From: Viscum album | Taxonomy: Eukaryota > Streptophyta > Magnoliopsida > Santalales > Viscaceae | Direction of reading: 5' to 3' | DNA: 64,000 nucleotides | Assembly (NCBI GenBank): GCA_963277665.1 | Contig: OY728159.1 | Span: 1,018,305,343 to 1,018,369,342, forward strand | Part shown: positions 38,176 to 51,688 of the stretch, one piece after another | Layout of the letters: each line of letters opens with the position of its first letter | Position numbering within the stretch: position 1 is the stretch's first letter | Translations under genes and position numbers: made by a program | The notes under the pieces: model-generated | What the model was told of the DNA's origin: nothing | The model's input: the letters and a program-made list of their open reading frames with translations, nothing else | Database searches by the model: none

Positions 38176-39031
38176 TGGATTAAATAATGTTGTTTTTTTT
38201 AAAGATCTGGTAGATGAATTATAAATTCATTTATTTTGGAACCCTGTACGAATAGTATAAATAAAAAAATTACATTCTATTATCTTTTAGAGTGAAAGAT
38301 GAGTTTGTGGTAGAAATTTATTAATGGATAAAACTCTAATTATAAAGTAAGTATATCTCCTTATGATCTTAGCCAATCTAATAAATATATTTCTCAACAT
38401 TAATAAAAGGAACTTAGAACAAAAATGTTGTCCTAGATGGTACCTTAAATCATCACTAATTCATGGCTTTGGGATTGTTGTCCTTTTCATAGCCATGTTC
38501 TCTACCACTCTCCATCAAATAATTGATGGTTCGATTTCTCTTCCATATCCATATTTTCCTACATGGAACCCTAGTATGTGTTATTTTCGGTAATCTTCAT
38601 ACTTTCCACTCTTTATTTTAAATAGAGGCCTTGTTAATTCATTTTTCGATGTGGGATTTCAACTATGATATTTTGAAACGTCAAAAATGTGTTATCCTAA
38701 TACCCTATGTTTTGTTGAACCGATGGTATTTCAAATCATCATAGATTGATGAATTTAAGGACCTCAATTATACACTTGTTTGTGATTGATGATCTCAATC
38801 ACTACCTATAAATATTTACGTTTTTCCTCCAATTATATGTCTCTAATTGCCACCAATGTTCTCCTAATCGAGATCATAATTTGGTGGTGACTCTTTCATT
38901 TCTCTTTTCCTCATATTAAGACTAAATTTTAGTAACCTAATTTCCGATGTGGGTTTTCCCACAAAGATATTTTCTATTTTCAACCTTTTATTTTCGAAGA
39001 ACAATTTCAAATTGCGAGGACGCAATTTATT

Positions 39032-39040
39032 GAAGGAGGG
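39032..39040 (+). other. Polypurine tract before LTR 2
   Basis: GAAGGAGGG followed by tagaa lies directly upstream of LTR 2 and would prime plus-strand synthesis. The same tract lies at 45849-45857 and 52667-52675. Confidence 0.8.
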
Positions 39041-41305
39041 TAGAATGTAACACCCAAGGATTTCATAGTGTGTTATTTCTTAAAAATAATTCAATAACTT
39101 GCACTACACGCAACACCGAGTTCAATCACACCATGACGAACAAAAAAAAGCCATTAAAAGAGGTCATGAATAGTATTAACAACATTTTGAACTTTATATA
39201 ATCCTTATAATTTTAGAATCCCTATTATGAGTTTCTTAGTCATAATGCAAGAACAGATTCATTTTCAGTATTGCACTTTTATCAACTTTAATAGTGAAAC
39301 CTTTTTAAATAAAATATTTTAAACTATCTGAATAAATTGGGACATCAAAAAAAAAATTAAATGAAACATCCCAAGCTTCCACGGTACGCTTTCCTTTGAA
39401 TAAAATAGTAGCGTGTGTTGTACGCAACCTTGAGTTTTAACACACGCCACAACCAATCAAACTAGCCGTTATGAATAGTAATACCTAAATTTTGAAATTA
39501 TATATATTTTATATTTTAAAATGGACTTCATTTTTGGATTCGGAATATCGAATTTAGCCTAAGGTGAAATTTTGGTACTTTTCGGATAACTTTTATATTT
39601 TGATGAATAGTGAAAATTACTAAATTTTAATTAAAAACAACTTTTTTAATCAAAATAATTAATAGTGATAAATTGTGAATTTGAGTGGTTTTAAAGTATA
39701 TTTAGAATATATTTTTACCTTTCAATATAATTTTGGTCATTGGACATAATTTTACAATTAAACCGAACATAAACAAGTGTCAATCTTTTGATAGTTATTA
39801 CCTCTTAAAAACACGCTTTTTGTTTTGACAGCGGGAATTAATTTTAAATTAATTTCTGCCACTTCTGTGTTTTGAATTTAGAAAAATGGATTCCATATTT
39901 GGAATCAGGATGTTCAAATTGTGTAAATAGGTAACTTTTATTTTTAGACATTTTGAATAATTACTGTGGTAAATATTTTATTTACCATGGTTAAGGGTAA
40001 ATCCGGTAAATAAGGGTTAAAAAAATAATATTATAATAATACAAAATTACCCTAAAACGTGTCCTAACCTTATTGGTGGACACATACCCGACCATGAGCA
40101 TCCTTGTGTCAATTTGGGGACCCCTTGGAGCCACTTGTATGTGGTAGGGACACTTTATATTAATAAAGTTAAAATAAAAATAAAAATGGCATAAGCTTAC
40201 ATCTTTTAGAAGAACAATTTTTACATAGGGTTATACATGTTTTATTTTCGATTATAAATATTCATTAGAAAGATAAAAAGATTTCCTACATAATTATATT
40301 TTATTTATAATTTTTAGACATCAAATAATTTAAATTATTAATGACACAATAATGATGCAATGTTTACCTCATTAATAAATCATTTAAATAAATAAGCTTA
40401 TAATGATTAAAATATTATCTAAAACCTGTCCAATTCTTATTGGTTGATGTTATTTAGAATATTAGTCATCTTATCTTCGACCTCAAAGATTTTTGGACCA
40501 TTATAAACCGAATATAATTATATTATAAAGTAATACTTTCACTCTTTCCTAAAGAGACCCTCTTCTCCCTTATAAAATGAGACCACTTCTACTCATTCCT
40601 CACACCTCTCAAGCCACTTGGCTCGCCCAAACTCTGCCCAACTAAGCTCCCCACATCCCTCTCCTCCTTCTTGAAGCTTCCCCTTAGGCAGAAATCATTT
40701 CAAGAAGTCCTTTGGTTCCAACCAAAGTGAGTTACCTAAATTAAAGGTAATGATTTCTCTTAAATTATATTCCTTTATTTTGCTTCTCCAACCCCCAAAA
40801 TCTTTTTATTTCCTTTCTTTTGTAACAACACCAGTATCCTCAATATACTAGGATGTTGTTATAAGAAGGATTCAAACTACACATACACACAACTCCATCT
40901 AATGGATGATGAACATAATGTTTCTGTGGATGGAAAACTAACGCCTCACGAAACGATGATTGTTCAAATACATCTTACCGCCTCTCATGGTGGCCATTAT
41001 GATGGAACTTTAATTAAATATGATATTAATGATATATATTTTATATATAAGCTTCTGTAATTCCATTTTATTTCATACCATTATTCGTTTCATGTTGTAT
41101 ATACATACGATAATTTCATTTGAGGAAGTGCGGACTACCGCCCCCTTAAAATGATATGACTCGTTCATACCACACATGGAACGTATAAAGGATTGTGTTA
41201 ATGAACTTAAGTAACATATATAAAATATTATATTATACTGGAATAGTAATATACCTATGTATCATTTGGATTCAATTCTTTTAAAATAAAAATTAAATGG
41301 AAGTA

Positions 41306-41345
41306 GCGTTCGTGCGTACGTACGGATTACCGTCTCCACGAACGC
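41306..41345. other. Hairpin-forming inverted repeat in LTR U5
   Basis: GCGTTCGTG and CACGAACGC form a perfect 9-bp stem around a 22-nt loop that contains the self-complementary CGTACGTACG. It is intact in LTRs 2, 3 (48124-48163) and 4 (54942-54981) and broken by one base in LTR 1 (34488-34527). A second inverted repeat, ACGGCGG/CCGCCGT, lies near 42113-42143. Confidence 0.6.
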
Positions 41346-42501
41346 GGTGAGATCCATCCTCCATCGTATCCATTCAAGTCTTATTCTCATTTTAGGGTTA
41401 AAAATAATGTTAATATCATTATGATTATGAATAAGATTTAATCTATCCATTACAAACATGTCTTACGTAACCAAACATTTAAGAAGAACGAATCGATTAT
41501 CACCTGAAACGACGAGAATACTAAGATATTATTAATAAAGCAATGTTAAAAGATCATATATGATATCATATTAATGTATATGATTCTTGTATAATTTAAT
41601 AAAAATTATTTCACCATTATACAGGAGGTTAACCGACCCCAACAAAGGAAAAGTACAAGGTAAGGGGTTTTCATCTCACTCCTTATTTCCGTGAGATTCA
41701 TGTCATATTGCCACCATCACCTTTTGCGTGGTATATGTACTACCCATAATTATATTCTTTGTGTAATACACTCTAATTTATTTGTATTTGCATATTCATT
41801 GTATGATACCTCTTTCATGGGTTGTATGATTCATAAGTTACCAAACTGGTAAGGGTTATTTCATAATCTCTTCATTATCTGAGGTTGTTTATACATAATA
41901 ATCTACTGGGATCTCGTTATCATCCACATCCATGTTTCTTTAAAATGTATTTCAAAACATTTTTAATATTTAAAAGAATATGGGTTAAAGTCATTTATAC
42001 CCTTGTTTGACTTTTTATAAGAGGTTTATAAGGGAATCTTTCCGTCGTTTTCCAAACAAGGTGCTTTTTAACCTTTTCGACAGAATTAAGATAAGAATGT
42101 TTTTTTAACTTATACGGCGGGTGCGGTTATTTTCCGCCGTTAGAAAATCGTCAAAGCTTCCCTTAAAAGCTTATAAGATTATTTTCAAAGAAAATGTTTG
42201 ATTTTATATGGATCTTAAATGATTTCAAAATAAAAGGAGATATTTCTTTAAAAAGAATTTTGATTTCATCTATGTCAACATCCTTTGATGGGTTTTAAGA
42301 TTATTTGAAGTTGATTTATTATGATACAAAACTTCTATATTGTTTTGAAGGTTTTGTGATATGTTTGACTGTGGATGTGCTATTTTTATACCATTCATAG
42401 TTTATGGTGAAAGTATTGACATTTCGTATGCTAGTTCCAATAAGAATGTTTATGTTATATTTCAATCTTTCCTTCATATGAATGTGTTGGACAAGTATGT
42501 T

Positions 42502-42741
42502 CCAGGTTGGGGACTGGTTAAAGTAAGCCCTCCAGGTTGGGGACTGGTAAAAGTAAGCCCTCCAGGTTTGGGACTGGTAAAAGTAAGCCCTCCAGGTTAG
42601 GGACTGGTAAAAGTAAGCCCTCCGGGTTGGTGTCCGGTTATTAGAGGCACTTCGGGTTGGTGTCCGGTTATTAGAGGCACTCCGGGTTGGTGTCCGGTTA
42701 TTAGAGGCACTCCGGGTTGGGTTCCGGTTACAGTTAGCCCC
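42502..42741 (+). repeat. Minisatellite in LTR 2, 8 x 30 bp
   Basis: Same unit order and copy number as in LTR 1 (four type-a, three type-b, one hybrid), with point differences only. Confidence 0.95.
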
Positions 42742-43288
42742 ATGGTCTTGGGACGAGGCCTTGAAAAGTAATTAAAGTTTAACATTATTCATTCTAACAT
42801 TATGAAAGTGGTTATTGATTTTGCATGTGATTATTCGATTAGTAGAATATCCATGTGAACAAGTAAATGGAATTATTTCATTTTACTTTTGCCATACTAT
42901 GTTGAAGTTCAAGTTTAAAAGGCTTTTGTTTTAGTAATTCATTGCCTTAAATGTTTATGCTTATTTTTGAATGTTCCTCTATATTGTTATCCTTACTGGG
43001 CATTTGAGCTCACCCCTTTTCTATGTTTTATTTTTCCCAGGATGTGAAGATGTATGTTATGAATGACCTGTAGGGATATTATGAGGGGATTATAGTGTGG
43101 ACTGTGGAAACATTATGTTGTTGTAGTAGTTTTTCATTTTATGATGTAATGTAAAACTTATGAATATATCTAGTGTTTCCAAGGCTACTAAACCAATCGG
43201 TCTTTCGAGATTTGATCTTTCTTGTGATCATGCCAATGTTATGTAATAATGCACCGAATCTGGGTAACTGGGGTCGGGGCGTTACAGT

Positions 43289-43299
43289 TGGTATCAGAG
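43289..43299 (+). other. Primer binding site, tRNA-iMet, copy 2
   Basis: TGGTATCAGAG, identical to copy 1, two bases after LTR 2. Confidence 0.92.
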
Positions 43300-43786
43300 G
43301 AAGTTTAGTACAAACCTTGGAAACTAGATTTAGATAAACTCTGATTAGAGCACGTAGACCTAAGATGAACTTTCATGATTAGTATAGAAGAACTTTCTAG
43401 AATTTTGGTATCGTAGAGATTTTGTGAGTTTTCCGAGCAATACATCCCTGTCTGGATACGAGCAGGTAGAGGCGGCTCTGGCACAGATGTACCTAGGGGT
43501 AAAACCCGAAAACACCGCTTTGGGCTAGACTCGAACGGGAACTAGTCCACGACAATGGGCCTTGCTGCACTCTTGGTTACGACACTCCCGGGGGATATGC
43601 TTAGGATAACTCTCATTTTCTTACAAATCATTATGAAGGGTTTATGAGTATATACTTCCTCAAAGAAAACATTTTTATGATTATGGATTATATCCATAAA
43701 TAGTTCAATTTATGTTAAGTGTTTTATAAGTATGGGATTATGTATATTGATTCATAAACTAATCTAGTTTATGCCATTGTTTAGAA

Positions 43787-44305
43787 ATAGCGCCCAGTAG
43801 AAGGAATGAGAACTCCAGAAATGCACATGATCCAAAGAGAAGGAAGGATCATATCTTTCATGGTCTTAAGCTAGAATTGATAAGAGAAATTGTCTCCCAT
43901 GTATTATCATCATATGAAGAAATAATATCATGTGTTGATAAGATAAGTAAAGAGTTTACTGAGTCCTATGGCTTTGAAGGGAAGCAATATAAGAAAATGA
44001 TGGAAGAGAGAAAAATGGATAAAGGGAAGAGGGAAAAGAAGAATTTTCCCATATGTGGTAACTGTGGGAAGAAACACCCTGGAACTTGCCTGAAAGGAAT
44101 GGGAGTTTGTTATAAGTGTCGAGGAAAAGGGCACAAAGTACGTGACTGCAAGGGTGAGAAAATGGTTTCAAATGTACAATGCTTCATTTGCAAGGAGTTT
44201 GGACACTACACGAACCTATGCCCCAGTCATCAGACTATGCTGCAAATGATGCTATTGGATAATAATCAAGTTATGATACTACCACAGATGAAGAGGAATG
44301 ATTAG
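43787..44305 (+). pseudogene. gag: Truncated Gag, copy 2, start codon lost
   Basis: The ATG used by copies 1 and 3 reads ATA at 43787-43789. The frame otherwise stays open to the stop at 44305, and the next in-frame Met is at 43877 (142 codons). All Cys and His of the three knuckles are present. The second knuckle has Arg for Gly after its second Cys, and the position of Glu68 reads Tyr. Without the usual start it would lack the basic N-terminus, so it is treated as a pseudogene. Confidence 0.75.
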
Positions 44306-44871
44306 AGTTCTTATGTTGATTATGTCAATTGAGTGTTGTATCAACAATGTACTTGTTATAATAATTATGGAGTATATAAGGATTGTACTGCAGTACTATT
44401 TCATTAAGGACTTGAGATTGTGTGGAACAAAGAAAAGTGACTCAATAGCAGGATAAATTTTTGGAAAATATATGGTTGAGAGAAAGATAAACCATAATAT
44501 GGTTCTGATACCGAGTTAGTGATTTTAGAATAATACATGATTGATTTGGATAAATTATGTTGGATATTCTTGACTACCTTGAAACTGATTAATGATTTGT
44601 ATATTCCATCATTTTTTTGGGGTTTAAAACATTTTTGGATTGATGAAGTATATCCAGCATTCTATATGGAATAGGGGAGAATGAATGTAATCAATAAGGA
44701 ATATGGTAATTCAAGATGTTTCAGTTTATTAAAAGAATACAAGATGAAGGTATTCATATGCTATTATGGGGTAAAAAGGATCTATATTATGTTTACCTTC
44801 CTTATAAATGTTGGACTGTGAGTTTGGACAGAAGTATTTTGGATAGTTCTAGTTTGGATTATTTTGGATTA

Positions 44872-44993
44872 CCATAAAAGGACAACCCAGAGGTCGGGCG
44901 GCAACCCGTCGCGTCCAGCAAGGCTGCGAGACTTGAACCCGCAACCGAAGGGAGATAAGGGTGTATCACCTACCACTGGCCCACGAGATGTCC
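44872..44993 (-). mobile_element. tRNA-derived SINE, copy 2
   Basis: 122 bp at the same place as in internal region 1, with intact TGGATTA duplications (44865-44871 and 44994-45000). The A- and B-box regions are unchanged. Confidence 0.8.
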
Positions 44994-45862
44994 TGGATTA
45001 AATAATGTTGTTTTTTTAAAGATCTGGTAGATGAATTATAAATTCATTTATTTTGGAACCCTGTACGAATAGTATAAATAAAAAAATTACATTCTATTAT
45101 CTTTTAGAGTGAAAGATGAGTTTGTGGTAGAAATTTATTAATGGATAAAACTCTAATTATAAAGTAAGTATATCTCCTTATGATCTTAGCCAATCTAATA
45201 AATATATTCCTCAACATTAATAAAAGGAACTTAGAACAAAAATGTTGTCCTAGATGGTACCTTAAATCATCACTAATTCATGGCTTTGGGATTGTTGGCC
45301 TTTTCATAGCCATGTTCTCTACCACTCTCCATCAAATAATTGATGGTTCGATTTCTCTTCCATATCCATATTTTCCTACATGGAACCCTAGTATGTGTTA
45401 TTTTCGGTAATCTTCATACATTCCACACTTTATTTTAAATAGAGGCCTCGTTAATTCATTTTTCGATGTGGGATTTCAACTATGATATTTTGAAACGTCA
45501 ACAATGTGTTATCCTAATACCCTATGTTTTGTTGAACCGATGGTATTTCAAATCATCATAGATTGATGAATTTAAGGACCTCAATTATACACTTGTTTGT
45601 GATTGATGATCTCAATCACTACCTATAAATATTTACGTTTTTCCTCCAATTATATGTCTCTAATTTCCACCAATGTTCTCCTAATCGAGATCATAATTTG
45701 GTGGTGACTCTTTCATTTCTCTTTTCCTCATATTAAGACTAAATTTTAGTAACCTAATTTCTGATGTGGGTTTTCCCACAAATATATTTTCTATTTTCAA
45801 CCTTTTATTTTCGAAGAACAATTTCAAATTGCGAGGACGCAATTTATTGAAGGAGGGTAGAA

Positions 45863-48800
45863 TGTAACACCCAAGGATTTCATAGTGTGTTATTTCTTAA
45901 AAATAATTCAATAACTTGCACTACACGCAACACCGAGTTCAATCACACCATGACGTACAAAAAAAAGCCATTAAAAGAGGTCATGAATAGTATTAACAAC
46001 ATTTTGAACTTTATATAATCCTTATAATTTTAGAATCCCTATTATGAGTTTCTTAGTCATAATGCGAGAACAGATTCATTTTCAGTATTGCACTTTTATC
46101 AACTTTAATAGTGAAACCTTTTTAAATAAAATATTTTAAACTATCTGAATAAATTGGGACATCAAAAAAAAAATTTAAATGAAACATCCCAAGCTTCCAC
46201 GGTACGCTTTCCTTTGAATAAAATAGTAGCGTGTGTTGTACGCAACCTTGAGTTTTAACACACGCCACAACCAATCAAACTAGCCGTTATGAATAGTAAT
46301 ACCTAAATTTTGAAATTATATATATTTTATATTTTAAAATGGACTTCATTTTTGGATTCGGAATATCGAATTTAGCCTAAGGTGAAATTTTGGTACTTTT
46401 CGGATAACTTTTATATTTTGATGAATAGTGAAAATTACTAAATTTTAATTAAAAACAACTTTTTTAATCAAAATAATTAATAGTGATAAATTGTGAATTT
46501 GAGTGGTTTTAAAGTATATTTAGAATATATTTTTACCATTTAATATAATTTTGGTCATTGGACATAATTTTACAATTAAACCGAACATAAACAAGTGTCA
46601 ATCTTTTGATAGTTATTACCTCTTAAAAACACGCTTTTTGTTTTGACAGCGGGAATTAATTTTAAATTAATTTCTGCCACTTCTGTGTTTTGAATTTAGA
46701 AAAATGGATTCCATATTTGGAATCAGGATGTTCAAATTGTGTAAATAGGTAACTTTTATTTTTAGACATTTTGAATAATTACTGTGGTAAATATTTTATT
46801 TACCATGGTTAAGGGTAAATCCGGTAAATAAGGGTTAAAAAAATAATATTATAATAATACAAAATTACCCTAAAACGTGTCCTAACCTTATTGGTGGACA
46901 CATACCCGACCATGAGCATCCTTGTGTCAATTTGGGGACCCCTTGGATCCACTTGTATGTGGTAGGGACACTTTATATTAATAAAGTTAAAATAAAAATA
47001 AAAATGGCATAAGCTTACATCTTTTAGAAGAACAATTTTTACATAGGGTTATACATGTTGTATTTTCGATTATAAATATTCATTAGAAAGATAAAAAGAT
47101 TTCCTACATAATTATATTTTATTTGTAATTTTTAGACATCAAATAATTTAAATTATTAATGACACAATAATGATGCAATGTTTACCTCATTAATAAATCA
47201 TTTAAATAAATATGATTATAATGATTAAAATATTATCTAAAACCTGTCCAATTCTTATTGGTTGATGTTATTTAGAATATTAGTCATCTTAGCTTTGACC
47301 TCAATGATTTTTGGACCATTATAAACGGAATATAATTATATTATAAAGTAATACTTTCACTCTTTCCTAAAGAGCCCCTCTTCTCCCTTATAAAAGGAGA
47401 CCACTTCTACTCATTCCTCACACCTCTCAAGCCACTTGGCTCGCCCAAACTCTGCCCAACTAAGCTCCCCACATCCCTCTCCTCCTCCTTGAAGCTTCCC
47501 CTTAGGCAGAAATCATTTCAAGAAGTCCTTTGGTTCCAACCAAAGTGAGTTAGCTAAATTAAAGGTAACGATTTCTCTTAAATTATATTCCTTTATTTTG
47601 CTTCTCCAACCCCCAAACTCTTTTTATTTCCTTTCTTTTGTAACAACACCAGTATCCTCAATATAATAGGATGTTGTTATAAGAAGGATTCAAACTACAC
47701 ATACACACAACTCCATCTAATGGATGATGAACATAATGTTTCTCTGGATGGAAAACTAACGCCTCACGAAACGATGATTGTTCAAATACATCTTACCGCC
47801 TCTCATGGTGGCCATTATGATGGCACTGTAATTAAATATGATATTAATGATATATATTTTATATATAAGCTTCTGTAATTCCATTTTATTTCATACCATT
47901 ATTCGTTTCATGTTGTATATACATACGATAATTTCATTTGAGGAAGTGCGGACTACCGCCCCCTTAAAATGATATGACTCGTTCATACCACACATGGAAC
48001 GTATAAAGGATGGTGTTAATGAACTTAAGTAACATATATAAAATATTATATTATACTGGAATAGTAATATACCTATGTATCATTTGGATTCAATTCTTTT
48101 AAAATAAAAATTAAATGGAAGTAGCGTTCGTGCGTACGTACGGATTACCGTCTCCACGAACGCGGTGAGATCCATCCTCCATCGTATCCATTCAAGTCTT
48201 ATTCTCATTTTAGGGTTAAAAATAATGTTAATATCATTCTGATTATGAATAAGATTTAATCTATCCATTACAAACATGTCTTACGTAACCAAACATTTAA
48301 GAAGAACGAATCGATTATCACCTGAAACGACGATAATACTAAGATATTATTAATAAAGCAATGTTAAAAGATCATATATGATATCATATTAATGTATATG
48401 ATTCTTGTATAATTTAATAAAAATTATTTCACCATTATACAGGAGGTTAACCGAACCCAACAAAGGAAAAGTACAAGGTAAGGGGTTTTCATCTCACTCC
48501 TTATTTCCGTGAGATTCATGTCATATTGCCACCATCACCTTTTGCGTGGTATATGTACTACCCATATTTTTATTCTTTGTGTAATACACTCTAATTTATT
48601 TGTATTTGCATATTCATTGTATGATACCTCTTTCATGGGTTGTATGTTTCATAAGTTACCAAACTGGTAAGGGTTATTTCACAATCTCTTCATTATCTGA
48701 GGTTGTTTATACATAATAATCTACTGGGATCTCGTTATCATCCACATCCATGTTTCTTTAAAATGTATTTCAAAACATTTTTAATATTTAAAAGAATATG

Positions 48801-50104
48801 GGTTAAAGTCATTTATACCCTTGTTTGACTTTTTATAAGAGGTTTATAAGAGAATCTTTCCGTCGTTTTCCAAACAAGGTGCTTTTTAACCTTTTCGACA
48901 GAATTAAGATAAGAATGTTTTTTTAACTTATACGGCGGGTGCGGTTATTTTCCGCCGTTAGAAAATCGTCAAAGCTTCCCTTAAAAGCTTATAAGATTAT
49001 TTTCAAAGAAAATGTTTGATTTTATATGGATCTTAAATGATTTCAAAATAAAAGGAGATATTTCTTTAAAAAGAATTTTGATTTCATCTATGTCAACATC
49101 CTTTGATGGGTTTTAAGATTATTTGAAGTTGATTTATTATGATACAAAACTTCTATATTGTTTTGAAGGTTTTGTGATATGTTTGACTGTGGATGTGCTA
49201 TTTTTATACCATTCATAGTTTATGGTGAAAGTATTGACATTTCGTATGCTAGTTCCAATAAGAATGTTTATGTTATATTTCAATCTTTACTTCATATGAA
49301 TGTGTTGGACAAGTATGTTCCAGGTTGGGGACTGGTTAAAGTAAGCCCTCCAGGTTGGGGACTGGTAAAAGTAAGCCCTCCAGGTTGGGGACTGGTAAAA
49401 GTAATCCCTCCAGGTTAGGGACTGGTAAAAGTAAGCCCTCCGGGTTGGTGTCCGGTTATTAGAGGCACTTCGGGTTGGTGTCCGGTTATTAGAGGCACTC
49501 CGGGTTGGTGTCTAGTTATTAGAGGCACTCCGGGTTGGGTTCCGGTTACAGTTAGCCCCAAGGTCTTGGGAAGAGGCCTTGAAAAGTAATTGAAGTTTAA
49601 CATTATGCATTCTAACATTATGAAAGTGGTTATTGATTTTGCATGTGATTATTCGATTAGTAGAATATCCATGTGAACAAGTAAATGGAATTATTTCATT
49701 TTACTTTTTCCATACTATGTTGAAGTTCAAGTTTAAAAGGCTTTTGTTTTAGTAATTCATTTCCTTAAATGTTTATGCTTATTTTTGAATGTTCCGCTAT
49801 ATTGTTATCCTTACTGGGCATTTGAGCTCACCCCTTTTCTATGTTTTATTTTTCCCAGGATGTGAAGATGTAAGTTATGAATGACCTGCAGGGATATTAT
49901 GAGGGGATTATAGTGTGGACTGTGGAAACATTATGTTGTTGTAGTAGTTTTTAATTTTATTATGTAATGTAAAACGTATGAATATATCTAGTGTTTCCAA
50001 AGCTACTAAACCAATCGGTCTTTCGAGATTTGATCTTTCTTGTGATCATGCCAATGTTATGTAATAATGCACCGAATCTGGGTAACTGGGGTCGGGGCGT
50101 TACA
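45863..50104 (+). repeat. LTR 3 (4242 bp)
   Basis: Same ends. The TATA box lies at 47389-47395 and the minisatellite at 49320-49559. It shares with LTR 4 the minisatellite variant 'aagtaatccct' and the 3' variant 'cctgcaggg', making these two the closest pair at those sites. Confidence 0.93.
49320..49559 (+). repeat. Minisatellite in LTR 3, 8 x 30 bp
   Basis: Same structure as in LTR 1. The third type-a unit reads GTAATCCCT and the third type-b unit reads GTGTCTAGTT. Confidence 0.95.
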
Positions 50105-50106
50105 GT

Positions 50107-50117
50107 TGGTATTAGAG
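50107..50117 (+). other. Primer binding site, copy 3, substituted
   Basis: TGGTATTAGAG: one C-to-T change relative to copies 1 and 2, a post-insertion decay typical of methylated cytosine. Confidence 0.85.
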
Positions 50118-50604
50118 GAAGTTTAGTACAAACCATGGAAGCTAGATTTAGATAAACTCTGATTAGAGCACGTAGACCTAAGATGAACTTTCATGATTAG
50201 TATAGAAGAACTTCCTATAATTTTGGTATCGTAGAGATTTTGTGAGTTTTCCGAGCAATACATCCCTGTCTGGATACGAGCAGGTAGAGGCGGCTCTGGC
50301 ACAGATGTACCTAGGGGTAAAACCCGAAAACACCGCTTTGAGCTAGACTCGAACGGGAACTAGTGCACGACAACGGGCCTTGCTGCACTCTTGGTTACGA
50401 CACTCCCGGGGGATATGCTTAGGATAACTCTCATTTTCTTACAAATCATTATGAAGGGTTTATGAGTATATACTTCCTCAAAGAAAACATTTTTATGATT
50501 ATGGATTATATCCATAAATAGTTCAATTTATGTTAAGTGTTTTATAAGTATGGGATTATGTATTTTGATTCATAAACTGATCTAGTTTATGCCATTGTTT
50601 AGAA

Positions 50605-51123
50605 ATGGCGCCCAGTAGAAGGAATGAGAACTCCAGAAATTCACATGATCCAAAGAGAAGGAAGGATCATATCTTTCATGGTCTTAAGCTAGAATTGATA
50701 AGAGAAATAGTCTCCCATGTATTATCATCATATGAAGAAATAATATCATGTGTTGATAAGATAAGTAAAGAGTTTACTGAGTCCTATGGCTTTGAAGGGA
50801 AGCAAGAGAAGAAAATGATGGAAGAGAGAAAAATGGATAAAGGGAAGAGGGAAAAGAAGAATTTTCCCATATGTGGTAACTGTGGGAAGAAACACCCTGG
50901 AACTTGCCTGAAAGGAATGGGAGTTTGTTATAAGTGTGGAGGAAAAGGGCACAAAGTACGTGACTGCAAGGGTGAGAAAATGGTTTCAAATGTACAATGC
51001 TTCATTTTCAAGGAGTTTGGACACTACGCGAACCTATGCCCCAGTCATCAGACTATGCTGCAAATGATGCTATTGGATAATAATCAAGTTATGATACTAC
51101 CACAGATGAAGAGGAATGATTAG
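50605..51123 (+). CDS. gag: Truncated Gag with zinc knuckles, copy 3 (172 aa)
   Basis: Same 172-residue layout as copy 1: basic N-terminus, end of capsid-like region (~24-58), charged linker, three knuckles. Here the first knuckle keeps its final Cys (residue 101), but the third has Phe instead of Cys at 135, so zinc binding by that knuckle should fail. The start is the ATG at 50605, preceded by the same leader as copy 1. No pol follows. The product, if made, would be a defective RNA-binding fragment. Confidence 0.78.
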   Translation: MAPSRRNENSRNSHDPKRRKDHIFHGLKLELIREIVSHVLSSYEEIISCVDKISKEFTESYGFEGKQEKKMMEERKMDKGKREKKNFPICGNCGKKHPGTCLKGMGVCYKCGGKGHKVRDCKGEKMVSNVQCFIFKEFGHYANLCPSHQTMLQMMLLDNNQVMILPQMKRND

Positions 51124-51688
51124 AGTTCTTATGTTGATTATGTCAATTGAGTGTTGTATCAACAATGTACTTGTTATAATAATTATGGAGTATATAAGGA
51201 TTGTACTGCAGTACTATTTCATTAAGGACTTGAGATTTTGTGGAACAAAGAAAAGTGACTCAATAGCAGGATAAATTTTTGGAAAATATATGGTTGAGAG
51301 AAAGATAAACCATAATATGGTTCTGATACCGAGTTAGTGATTTTAGAATAATACATGATTGATTTGGATAAATTATGTTGGATATTCTTGACTACCTTGA
51401 AACTGATTAATGATTTGTATATTCCATCATTTTTTGGGGTTTAAAACATTTTTGGATTGATGAAGTATATCCATCATTCTATATGGAATAGGGGAGCATG
51501 AATGTAATCAATAAGGAATATGGTAATTCAAGATGTTTCAGTTTATTAAAAGAATACAAGATGAAGGTATTCATATGCTATTACGGGGTAAAAAGGATCT
51601 ATATTATGTTTACCTTCCTTATAAATGTTGGACTGTGAGTTTGGACAGAAGTATTTTGGATAGTTCTAGTTTGGATTATTTTGGTTTA

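Larger units (their letters stand above)
36469..39045 (+). mobile_element. Internal region 1 of the array
   Basis: 2577 bp between LTR 1 and LTR 2. Order: GT spacer, PBS, ~490-bp leader, gag remnant, ~570 bp non-coding, antisense SINE, ~860 bp non-coding, polypurine tract. The 76-codon open frame at 38363-38593 is open in all three copies, but it matches nothing I know and the copies are too young for conservation to be informative. Confidence 0.92.
39046..43286 (+). repeat. LTR 2 (4241 bp)
   Basis: Same ends and layout as LTR 1. The TATA box context is changed (tataaaatga at 40571). The minisatellite lies at 42502-42741, with its third unit reading GGTTTGGGAC. It shares 'cctgtaggg' near the 3' end with LTR 1, where LTRs 3 and 4 read 'cctgcaggg'. 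Confidence 0.93.
43287..45862 (+). mobile_element. Internal region 2 of the array
   Basis: 2576 bp, same layout as internal region 1. The gag start codon is lost here. Confidence 0.92.
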
